DNA of 43,795 nucleotides, from the NCBI GenBank assembly GCA_902825875.1, contig CADECP010000049.1, forward strand, positions 1-43,795, given 5' to 3'. The notes beneath the pieces are model-generated. The model was not told the DNA's origin, did not search any database, and saw only the letters and a list, made by a program, of their open reading frames with translations. This DNA comes from an uncultured Acidobacteriota bacterium (lineage in GTDB: Bacteria; Acidobacteriota; Blastocatellia; RBC074). The translations under genes were made by a program, and so were the position numbers. Shown piece by piece: positions 25,480 through 32,834 of this stretch. Each line of letters opens with the position of its first letter. The first letter of the stretch is position 1.

Positions 25480-26748
25480 ATGAAAGCACTTAAAACGCTC
25501 CGACGAGTAGTCGTCACAGGCATAGGCTGCGTCAGCCCGATCGGCCTTGGCAGAGAACAATACTGGCAATCCATACGGGAAGGGCGCAGCGGCGTTGCCC
25601 GCATCACACGTTTCGACCCAAGCGATCTGCCCGTTCAAATCGCCGCCGAAATCAAAGATTTCGACTCGGATCAGTTCATCGCGCCCAAAGACCGCCAACA
25701 TGTTTCGCACGCGGTGGCGTATGCCATCGCTTCGGCGGAACTGGCGTTTGCCGATGCCGGATTGAATCCGCGCGAAATGTCGCTGGATGAAAAACGTGAC
25801 ATTGGTATCGTGCTTGGCAGCGGCGGAGCATCGCTCAGTTTTATCGAAAAACAATACCGCTATTATTTTGGCAACGAAGCCAAACGCGCCAGCATTTATA
25901 CCGTTCCGACCGCGACGCCGGGTTCATTGCCTTCAGAGCTTTCCATGCCGTTCGGCATCAAAGGGTTCAGTCATTTGATTTCCACCGGCTGCACTTCTTC
26001 GACTGATGCGATGAATTACGCCGTTCAGAACATTGCTCTGGGGCGCGTCAACACCGCGCTGTCCGGCGGAGTTGACGCCCCATTGGCGCACAGTTTTATG
26101 CTGGGATTCTGCATGCTGAAAGTCATGACTCCGTCGTGGAACGAAGAGCCAACGCGCGGTTCACGCCCGTTTAGCAAAGACCGAGATGGGTTTGTCATCG
26201 GCGAAGGCGGCTATCTGTTCGTGTTTGAAGAACTGGAACATGCGCTGCAACGTGGCGCGCAAATTTACGCTGAAATTGTCGGGTATGGTTCGACCTGCGA
26301 CGCGCATCACCGTGTGCAACTTGACGAAAGCGGCGTCGAACCGGCGCGAGCCATGAGTCTGGCCATGGCCGACGCTGGTGTCGCCCCCGAAGAAGTGGAT
26401 TACATCAATCTGCACGGGACTTCGACCAAACTGAACGACCGCATCGAAACGCGAGCCGTCAAAAATGCTTTCGGCGATCTGGCCTACAAAATTCCGATGA
26501 GCGCCACGAAAAGCATGATCGGCCATCCGCAGGGAGCTTCAGGCGCGGCAGGTTTGATGGCGACCATCGGCGGAATCAACCATGGATTTCTGCCGCCGAC
26601 CATCAATCTGGACGAAGCCGACCCCGAATGCGATCTGGATTACGTGCCGAACGCTTCGCGCGCGGCTGACATCAGAATCGCGGTTTGCAATTGCATCGGT
26701 TTCGGATCGAAAAACTCTGCGCTGGTGGTGAAAAAATTCGAGGCGTAA
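25480..26748 (+). CDS. Beta-ketoacyl-ACP synthase II-like enzyme
   Basis: A 422-aa condensing enzyme (KAS II/FabF fold) that joins malonyl-ACP to an acyl chain. The catalytic triad is visible: C171 in STGCTSSTDAM, H312 in NLHGTSTKLND and H349 in MIGHPQGASG. FabF normally reads HGTSTPxND, and the Pro is Lys here. The segment 120-140 (FIEKQYRYYFGN) differs from housekeeping FabF, so a specialised fatty-acid or polyketide role is possible. It stands next to menG, a second methyltransferase and (5 kb on) acpS. No acyl carrier protein gene is seen. ATG 25480 has only a weak ribosome site. Confidence 0.88.
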   Translation: MKALKTLRRVVVTGIGCVSPIGLGREQYWQSIREGRSGVARITRFDPSDLPVQIAAEIKDFDSDQFIAPKDRQHVSHAVAYAIASAELAFADAGLNPREMSLDEKRDIGIVLGSGGASLSFIEKQYRYYFGNEAKRASIYTVPTATPGSLPSELSMPFGIKGFSHLISTGCTSSTDAMNYAVQNIALGRVNTALSGGVDAPLAHSFMLGFCMLKVMTPSWNEEPTRGSRPFSKDRDGFVIGEGGYLFVFEELEHALQRGAQIYAEIVGYGSTCDAHHRVQLDESGVEPARAMSLAMADAGVAPEEVDYINLHGTSTKLNDRIETRAVKNAFGDLAYKIPMSATKSMIGHPQGASGAAGLMATIGGINHGFLPPTINLDEADPECDLDYVPNASRAADIRIAVCNCIGFGSKNSALVVKKFEA

Positions 26749-26775
26749 TCTTCGAGGCGTAATCATGGCTGGCCA

Positions 26776-27516
26776 TCAATTCGGCTTGGTTCCGTAATTG
26801 ATGGCCATGATGCCGCCGCCGAATTCCAGCAAACCGGTTTGCCCGAATCCCAACTTTTCCATAGTTTGTTTGACTCCGTGTTGGCCTGGATACCGTTTGA
26901 TGCTTTCGGGAATGTAGCGGTACACGTCCGCATCGCCGTGCAGCAGAATTCCAACCGTCGAACCGACGACAATCAGGTAATTCAGGTACAGCCAACGGTA
27001 AATGCGATTGCCCGGATGCGCGAAATCCAGCGAATAAAATCGTCCGCCGGGTTTCAACACGCGCTTGATTTCGACCAGCGCCAGTTCGACATCCGGCACG
27101 TTTCGCAGGGCGTATCCGCAGGTGATGTAATCAAAGGAGGCATCGGCAAACGGCATTTTCATTATGTCGCCCTGGTGAAAAAACACGTTGTCTGCTTTTT
27201 TCTCGCGGCGTTTTTCTTCGGCGATTTCCAGCATGCCGTGTGTGATGTCCAGACCGACGGCTTCGCCTGACGGCAACCGTTCCCCCAGCGCAAACGTGAT
27301 GTCGCCGGTTCCGCACGCCAGATCGAGCGTGCGCTCGTTTCCATGCAGATTCAGCATTTCCAGCATCTTGCGCTTCCAGCCGGAATCCATGCCGTAAGAC
27401 AGCAAACGGGTAATCAGGTCATAACGCGGCGCAATGATCTCAAACATCTGAGTCACATAGCCCTGCTTTTTCTCTTTGGAAGAGATGTGCTCAATTAGAT
27501 TCAGTTTTTTCGACAT
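26776..27516 (-). CDS. menG: Demethylmenaquinone methyltransferase
   Basis: A SAM-dependent C-methyltransferase of the UbiE/MenG family, 246 aa, acting in the last step of menaquinone synthesis. Motif I is LDLACGTGD (about 57-65), the post-I region is [14 protein letters not shown], and [10 protein letters not shown] plus [13 protein letters not shown] follow. N-terminal [21 protein letters not shown] is the UbiE signature. ATG 27516 gives the standard MSKKLN... start; the longer frame to 27573 is unlikely. It converges with the ketoacyl synthase gene and is divergent from the next methyltransferase. Confidence 0.92.
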   Translation of the reverse strand: MSKKLNLIEHISSKEKKQGYVTQMFEIIAPRYDLITRLLSYGMDSGWKRKMLEMLNLHGNERTLDLACGTGDITFALGERLPSGEAVGLDITHGMLEIAEEKRREKKADNVFFHQGDIMKMPFADASFDYITCGYALRNVPDVELALVEIKRVLKPGGRFYSLDFAHPGNRIYRWLYLNYLIVVGSTVGILLHGDADVYRYIPESIKRYPGQHGVKQTMEKLGFGQTGLLEFGGGIMAINYGTKPN

Positions 27517-27605
27517 AGTTTTGTTTCGCAGTTTTTTGAGGTTTGCGGTTGGCAGTTTACAGAAGACTTCCAAACGCGCAACTCAACCGGAAGCTGGCCA
27601 GCAGT

Positions 27606-28400
27606 ATGCCTTGCGGTTTGACGACAAGCTTTGCCCAACGCAGCGCCGAAATCGAATTGATTGACGGTTCGGATTTCAGCGCCGAAGAATTCATCGAAAG
27701 CCTGTCGGATTTGCGGCGTATCAATCGCTGGTTGGGCGGACATCGCGCGTTGACCAAACGGCTGTTTCCAATGCTGAAAACTCTGCAAGCCGCCGGACAA
27801 ACTCGTATTCGATTGCTGGACGTTGGCACGGGTTCGGCAGACATTCCTGCACGGATTGTGGATTGGGCACGACCACGCGGTTTGAAAATTGAATTTGTTG
27901 TAATTGACCTGAACGAAATCGCCGCTCACCAGGCTCTGGTGCAAACCGCCGAATATCCCGAAATCAAAACCGTTTGCGGCGACGCGCTGAACCTGCCGTT
28001 TGCCGACCACAGTTTTGATTTTGTGCTGGCGTCGCTGTTTCTGCACCATTTTGAAAGCGCCAAAGCAGCGGAACTGCTCAGCAGTTTTGCGCGCGTCGCC
28101 AAAACAGCAGTCGTCATCAATGACTTGCGGCGTCATCCGCTGGCGTATTATTCGATCAAGCTGTTGAGCCGTCTGTTCACAGGCAATCGCCTGGTCAGAA
28201 ACGACGCAGCGGTTTCAGTGCTGCGCGGATTCGCCTCGCCGGACATTGCCGAAATCGAACTTGCCGCCGGCTTACGGCTGGAAGTGTTTCGCCATTTTCC
28301 TTATCGCTATATTTTCATCAACAGGAGAACCATTACCGCGACAGTATGGAGCGGTTTGCAAAATAACCATGACAACCGAACAAGTGCTGAAGATTTTTGA
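27606..28400 (+). CDS. Class I SAM-dependent methyltransferase
   Basis: A methyltransferase of 264 aa from ATG 27606. Motif I is RLLDVGTGSADIP (about 60-72), with FDFVLASLFLHHF as motif II. The N-terminal block IELIDGSDFSAEEFIESLSD followed by LRRINRWLGG places it near methyltransferases that commonly sit beside polyketide-type condensing enzymes. That parallels the ketoacyl synthase 0.9 kb away. An earlier TTG at 27543 would lengthen it by 21 residues and cannot be excluded. Its 3' end overlaps pyrE by 32 bp. The substrate is unknown. Confidence 0.8.
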   Translation: MPCGLTTSFAQRSAEIELIDGSDFSAEEFIESLSDLRRINRWLGGHRALTKRLFPMLKTLQAAGQTRIRLLDVGTGSADIPARIVDWARPRGLKIEFVVIDLNEIAAHQALVQTAEYPEIKTVCGDALNLPFADHSFDFVLASLFLHHFESAKAAELLSSFARVAKTAVVINDLRRHPLAYYSIKLLSRLFTGNRLVRNDAAVSVLRGFASPDIAEIELAAGLRLEVFRHFPYRYIFINRRTITATVWSGLQNNHDNRTSAEDF

Positions 28401-28950
28401 AGACAATCAGGCTTTGCTGAAAGGCCATTTTTTGCTCAGTTCCGGCCTGCACAGCAACCGGTATTTGCAGTGCGCGCTGGTAATGCAGCATCCGGCGGTT
28501 GCCGAAACTTTATGCGCCGAACTGGCCGCTAAAGCCAAAGCCGATCCGAACATTGGTCAAATTGATCTGGTGATTGCTCCGGCGTTGGGCGGAGTCGTTG
28601 TCGCGCACGAAGTAGCGCGAGCGTTGGGAGTTCGTGCGCTGTTCACCGAACGCCAGGAAAAAGCCATGACCTTGCGGCGGGGTTTTGAAATCAAACCCGG
28701 CGAGCGCTGCTTTGTCGTCGAAGACGTAGTTACGACCGGCGGTTCGACCCGCGAAGTGATGGACGTGGTTGCCGCGCTCGGTGGCCAATCGGTCGGAGCC
28801 GGTTCGTTGATTGATCGCAGTGGTGGCAGCGTTGACCTGGGCATTCCTCGCCACGCGCTGGCTGTGTTGGAAGTGCCGACTTATCAACCCGATGCCTGCC
28901 CGATGTGCCAGGAAGGTTCGACTGCAATCAAACCCGGCAGTCGCAATTGA
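28369..28950 (+). CDS. pyrE: Orotate phosphoribosyltransferase
   Basis: Transfers ribose-5-phosphate from PRPP to orotate in pyrimidine synthesis; 193 aa, cytoplasmic. The PRPP loop is CFVVEDVVTTGGST (about 118-131). Substrate contacts include HFLLSSGLHSNRYLQ (about 20-34) and ERQEKAMTLRRGF. ATG 28369 gives the canonical start; the frame upstream runs through the preceding methyltransferase. A C-terminal CPMCQEGS motif is common in one PyrE branch. Overlap with the methyltransferase implies co-transcription without pathway kinship. Confidence 0.95.
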   Translation: MTTEQVLKIFEDNQALLKGHFLLSSGLHSNRYLQCALVMQHPAVAETLCAELAAKAKADPNIGQIDLVIAPALGGVVVAHEVARALGVRALFTERQEKAMTLRRGFEIKPGERCFVVEDVVTTGGSTREVMDVVAALGGQSVGAGSLIDRSGGSVDLGIPRHALAVLEVPTYQPDACPMCQEGSTAIKPGSRN

Positions 28951-28958
28951 GTTCGCTG

Positions 28959-29351
28959 TTAATTGGATTCCAGAACGACAAAGGCAACGGCGTGTTCCGG
29001 CGCATGAGAAAGTGAAACGTGAGCGCGCGCGATGCGAAGCTCGGCGATCAATTCGGCAGCGCGGCCATAAAATCGAAGTTGCGGAGCGCCTTCTGATGTT
29101 GAAACGACTTCGACTTCATGCCACGACAAGGCTTTTAACGGAGTGGCCGCGCCCAGAGCTTTTCGCGCGGCTTCTTTGGCGGCAAAGCGCGCGGCGTAGC
29201 GTTCGATTTTCGCCGGTTCGTGCGCGAACTGTTCGCAGTAAGCGATTTCGGCAACAGTGAAGACTCGCTGACGAAAGCGGTCGCCGAATTCGTCCAGCGA
29301 ATGTTTGATTCGTTCGATGTCTGCGATGTCTACCCCGATTCCGACGATCAT
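28959..29351 (-). CDS. acpS: Holo-[acyl-carrier-protein] synthase
   Basis: Attaches the phosphopantetheine arm of CoA to acyl carrier protein; 130 aa, acts as a trimer. The Mg-binding Asp lies in MIVGIGVDIADIERI (D8), and the conserved Glu in RFAAKEAARKALG. The C-terminal HVSLSHAPEHAVAFVVLE completes the fold. ATG 29351 is chosen over the upstream GTG frame start. It converges with pyrE (8-bp gap) and is divergent from pgeF with only 7 bp between start codons. Confidence 0.95.
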   Translation of the reverse strand: MIVGIGVDIADIERIKHSLDEFGDRFRQRVFTVAEIAYCEQFAHEPAKIERYAARFAAKEAARKALGAATPLKALSWHEVEVVSTSEGAPQLRFYGRAAELIAELRIARAHVSLSHAPEHAVAFVVLESN

Positions 29352-29358
29352 AAAAACA

Positions 29359-30171
29359 ATGACCAACTTTTCTTTCCGCCCGCACGGCGAAATTCAACTT
29401 CTGGTTTGTGAGCCGTTGGAACGGCTCGGATTCAAAAACGCTTTTAGCACTCGGCTCGGCGGCGTCAGCCCGTTGCCGGAAAACTCGCTCAGCTTGGGCA
29501 ATTTCAGTCACGACGAACGCGCCAACGTCATCGAAAACCGGCGACGGTTTCAAGCTGCGTTCGGCGCAGACAACTGGCCGATGGTGACGGCGAAGCAAAT
29601 TCATTCCGCCGATGTTCGTTCGGTCAAAGACGCCGCCGCCGCTTTGACCGAAGCCCAGCCCGGTGACGCTCTGACGGCAAACACCGAACAAATTTTGCTG
29701 GCGATTCAAACCGCCGATTGCATGCCGATCTTGATCGCCGATGAACGCACACGAGCTTTTGCGGCTGTCCACGCTGGCTGGCGAGGCACGCTGGCGGGCA
29801 TCGTCGCACGGACAATCGAACGCATGCAACACGAGTATGGTTCGCATCCCGAAGACCTGCACGCGGCTTTGGGGCCGGCCATTTGCGCCGAAGTTTTTGA
29901 AGTCGGAGCCGAAGTCCTGGAGGCGTTTCGCCGCGAATATGGCTACGCCGAAGATTTGTTTTCCAACCTGCAACCCAACGGCAAAGGTCACATCAATCTG
30001 AATCTCGCCAACATCCGCCAACTGTCCGACGCTGGATTGTCTGCGGATCGAATTTACGACAGCGGACTTTGCACCTGGTTGCGAAACGATTTGTTTTTCA
30101 GTTACCGGCTGGAACGCGGAGCTGAAAAACCTGTTGGCAGGTTGATGGGCGTGATCGGACGAGCGGAGTAA
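29359..30171 (+). CDS. pgeF: PgeF/YfiH (LACC1-type) purine nucleoside phosphorylase / polyphenol-oxidase family protein
   Basis: A 270-aa protein of the YfiH/laccase-domain family. The three metal ligands are the His in AKQIHSADV, the Cys in QTADCMPILI and the His in AVHAGWRG. Family members cleave purine nucleosides and help correct peptidoglycan precursors. ATG 29359 is preferred to the earlier in-frame ATGs (29305-29326), which lie inside the divergent acpS gene. No Shine-Dalgarno is visible in the 7-bp gap. Confidence 0.88.
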   Translation: MTNFSFRPHGEIQLLVCEPLERLGFKNAFSTRLGGVSPLPENSLSLGNFSHDERANVIENRRRFQAAFGADNWPMVTAKQIHSADVRSVKDAAAALTEAQPGDALTANTEQILLAIQTADCMPILIADERTRAFAAVHAGWRGTLAGIVARTIERMQHEYGSHPEDLHAALGPAICAEVFEVGAEVLEAFRREYGYAEDLFSNLQPNGKGHINLNLANIRQLSDAGLSADRIYDSGLCTWLRNDLFFSYRLERGAEKPVGRLMGVIGRAE

Positions 30172-30244
30172 CGAGTCTGTGCTATATTGCCCGCGCCCTG
30201 AAATCGGGCAAATCAAGATTCCCAAGCAAGAGAGGTAACAGCTT

Positions 30245-32119
30245 ATGACGCGATTGGTGAAACGTTTGGTACGGCATCTGGCGGTTGCGATGTTGTTGAT
30301 CGTCGGAGTTGGCATGTCGCTGACGGCTTTTGGCCAAAAAACTCAGCCGGAAACCAATGCTCAGTTTTTCCCGATTGAGCAGGTCAAACCCGGAATGAAG
30401 GCGATTGGCTACACGGTCTTCACCGGCAGCGAGCCGAAAAAATTCGAGTTGGAAATTCTGGGCGTGCTGACCAGTTTTCCAAATCCCGGACAAAACGCCG
30501 TGCTGTCGAAATTGCTTGGCGACGAATTGAATCACACCGGCGTTTTTCAAGGCATGAGCGGTTCGCCGGTGTACATTGACGGCAAATTGCTCGGCGCGGT
30601 CGCGTTCGGTTATCAATTCGCCAAAGACCCGATTGCCGGAATCACGCCGATCAAAGAAATGCTGGCCGTTTTCGAGCAAAAACAAAACGACAAAAAAGCC
30701 GACCAACCTCGCTCGGTGTCGTTTTCCGAAATTTCCTTCAACGCCGATTCGCGCGAATACAAAGAGTTCGTTGAAAGTTTGAGCGGCAAATCCGGCGTCG
30801 GCGCGCAAGCCGTTGCCGCTCCGGGCAGCGCGCAGGTGTTGATGCCGATTGCCACGCCGCTTTCGATCACGGGCGTTGCGCCCGAAATCGTCGCGCGATT
30901 CGCTCCACTGTTTCAATCATGGGGATTCGCTCCGGTGGCCGGAGTTTCAGGCGCGGCTCAAATCGGCGATTTGAAAAAAGCCACTGCCGAAACCTTGAAG
31001 CCCGGTTCGACCATCGTCGTGCCGCTCGTTCGCGGAGATTATTCACTGTCGGCGGCGGGAACCGTGACCTACCGCGACGGCAATCGGATTTACGCTTTTG
31101 GCCATCCGTTTTTGAGCTTGGGCGTTTCGGAATTCCCCATGCACGAAGGCGAAGTCGTCACGGTCATGTCCAGTCAGGCAACTTCGTTCAAACTGAGTTT
31201 CCCGACGGAAATGGTCGGCACAATCAGCGGCGACCGTTCGACAGGCATTTACGGCGAACTCGGCAAAGCGCCGAAAATGATTCCGGTGACGATCAATTTG
31301 AAAACCAGTTTGGGCAATCGTCAGACTTACAATTTCGATGTGGTCGCCGACCGTTTTCTGACGCCGATCCTGATGCAGATGACCGTGCTTTCGACGATTA
31401 CTTCAACCGAACGCGCCATCGGCGATTCGACGCTGCAAATTCGCGGCAACATCAAACTGAAAGACCAGCCGGACATCACAATGGAAAACCGTTTGTCGGT
31501 TTCGATGAATTCTCCGCTGGCTGCTGCGTTCGCCGTGTCCAAACCGATCAGCACTTTGTTCAACAGCGGATTCAGCGAGATGCGAATGGAAAAAATCACC
31601 TTCGACATTGCTTCGTATGACACGCGCAGCACCGGACGGTTGGATCGGCTGTGGATCAATCGCACAGAAGTTCGCCCGGGCGAAAAAATCGAGATTCAAG
31701 CTTTTGCCCGCACGGACAGCGGCGGCGAATACATCGAACGCATCCCTGTGGAAATTCCGGCGGATACGCCGCTCGGCGAATTGCAGATCGTCGTCGGCGA
31801 CGGAGCTTCGATTCAAGCACAGGAACCGCGCACAGGCATTTCGCCGAAATCGCTGAGCCAGTTGGTCAGGGAACTGAACAAGATTCGTAAATCCGACAGG
31901 CTGTACGTCAAATTTACGCGCAGCGAATCCGGCGCAATCATCAACAACGAAGAATTGCCCAACCTGCCGCCTTCTGTGCTGGCCACGCTCGGTTCGGATC
32001 GAACGTCCGGCGGATACGTCAAAACCGGATCGGCGACTTTTTTTGAAAAAGAACTGCCACCAGCGGAATTCGTTATTTCCGGGCAACGCACGCTGACGGT
32101 CAACGTCGTCAGCAAGTGA
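30245..32119 (+). CDS. Secreted SpoIVB-type S55 peptidase-domain protein
   Basis: A 624-aa exported protein with a signal peptide (1-31, ending LTAFGQ). The S55-like segment starts FFPIEQVKPGMKAIGYTVFT and contains TGVFQGMSGSPVYIDGKLLG (99-118), with the nucleophile-type Ser at 107. FGHPFLSLG, resembling the SpoIVB His site, comes about 180 residues later, so the order is reversed relative to SpoIVB (His before Ser). The C-terminal third is beta-rich. SpoIVB is a sporulation protease, but this lineage is not known to sporulate, so an envelope role is likelier. AGAGAGGT precedes the ATG. Confidence 0.85.
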   Translation: MTRLVKRLVRHLAVAMLLIVGVGMSLTAFGQKTQPETNAQFFPIEQVKPGMKAIGYTVFTGSEPKKFELEILGVLTSFPNPGQNAVLSKLLGDELNHTGVFQGMSGSPVYIDGKLLGAVAFGYQFAKDPIAGITPIKEMLAVFEQKQNDKKADQPRSVSFSEISFNADSREYKEFVESLSGKSGVGAQAVAAPGSAQVLMPIATPLSITGVAPEIVARFAPLFQSWGFAPVAGVSGAAQIGDLKKATAETLKPGSTIVVPLVRGDYSLSAAGTVTYRDGNRIYAFGHPFLSLGVSEFPMHEGEVVTVMSSQATSFKLSFPTEMVGTISGDRSTGIYGELGKAPKMIPVTINLKTSLGNRQTYNFDVVADRFLTPILMQMTVLSTITSTERAIGDSTLQIRGNIKLKDQPDITMENRLSVSMNSPLAAAFAVSKPISTLFNSGFSEMRMEKITFDIASYDTRSTGRLDRLWINRTEVRPGEKIEIQAFARTDSGGEYIERIPVEIPADTPLGELQIVVGDGASIQAQEPRTGISPKSLSQLVRELNKIRKSDRLYVKFTRSESGAIINNEELPNLPPSVLATLGSDRTSGGYVKTGSATFFEKELPPAEFVISGQRTLTVNVVSK

Positions 32120-32130
32120 AGGAGAAAATC

Positions 32131-32364
32131 ATGATTGCAGTTCAAGCCACATACGATGGAAAAGAATTCAGGCCGTTGCCTTCGGAGCAATTGCCGGAAG
32201 TGAGCGGAGAAATCCCGGTGACAATTGTTTTTCCCGAAGACGCGATTCAGGCAGAAAAACGCAGACGATTGCTCGAATCGGCTCAACGGATGCGCGCCTT
32301 ACGCGATGCAATGCAACCGCTTGGCGTCACAGTGGCAGAATTACTTGAGGAAGGCCGACGGTGA
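32131..32364 (+). CDS. VapB-like antitoxin
   Basis: A 77-aa protein with an N-terminal beta hairpin of the 'QATYDGKEFRPLP' type that is common in small antitoxins. A charged helix follows (ERRRLLESAQRMRALRDAM, approximate) that would bind the toxin. ATG 32131 follows AAGGAG; the earlier GTG 32116 lies over the upstream stop codon. It overlaps the PIN toxin start by 4 bp (GTGA), the standard linkage of antitoxin-toxin pairs. Identification rests on size and context more than on a named domain. Confidence 0.7.
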   Translation: MIAVQATYDGKEFRPLPSEQLPEVSGEIPVTIVFPEDAIQAEKRRRLLESAQRMRALRDAMQPLGVTVAELLEEGRR

Positions 32365-32801
32365 GCAATCAAACAGTTGTTGTTGACGCTTCGGTCGCAC
32401 TGAAATGGTGGTTGCGGGATGAAGATTCGACAGCAGAGGCCGACCAGGTTCAAACTGATTTTCTATGCGGCAATTTGAGCTTGGTGACTCCATCGCTGTT
32501 CGATTATGAAATCGTCAACACGTTGAAAATGGCCGTCGTGAGAAATCGAATTGATGAGGCCTACGCGCTCTCCGCAATTGCCGACTTGATTGCGTACGAC
32601 ATTGAACGTCACGACATGCGCTCACTTCAACCGCTCGCTTTCCAATTAGCCTGCCGATACCAACGTTCGGTATACGACGCCGCGTATCTGGTGCTCGCAC
32701 AAACGCTCGGCTTTGATTTTTACACCGGCGACAAGCGGCTGTTTAACGCAGTTGGCAATGTCTTCAAATGGGTAAAGTGGATCGGAGATTACCCGGTTTA
32801 A
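32361..32801 (+). CDS. vapC: VapC-type PIN-domain toxin
   Basis: A 146-aa PIN ribonuclease. The four acidic residues are present: D9 in VVVDASVALKW, E50 in LFDYEIVN, D106 in RSVYDAAYLVLA and D124 in FYTGDKRL. The 'SLKWW / YDAAYL' form places it in the larger PIN toxin branch. The start is GTG 32361, overlapping the antitoxin. It appears intact, unlike the vapC at 1935-2352, and the two are only distantly similar. It probably cleaves tRNA or mRNA when the antitoxin is lost. Confidence 0.9.
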   Translation: MSNQTVVVDASVALKWWLRDEDSTAEADQVQTDFLCGNLSLVTPSLFDYEIVNTLKMAVVRNRIDEAYALSAIADLIAYDIERHDMRSLQPLAFQLACRYQRSVYDAAYLVLAQTLGFDFYTGDKRLFNAVGNVFKWVKWIGDYPV

Positions 32802-32834
32802 TTGCTGGCAATTCAATTCAGGACTCAAACCAGA

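Noticed and set aside
29116..30315. A 399-codon minus-strand frame over the pgeF gene
   Set aside because: It crosses the acpS/pgeF junction and has no domain; pgeF carries its metal-ligand residues on the other strand.
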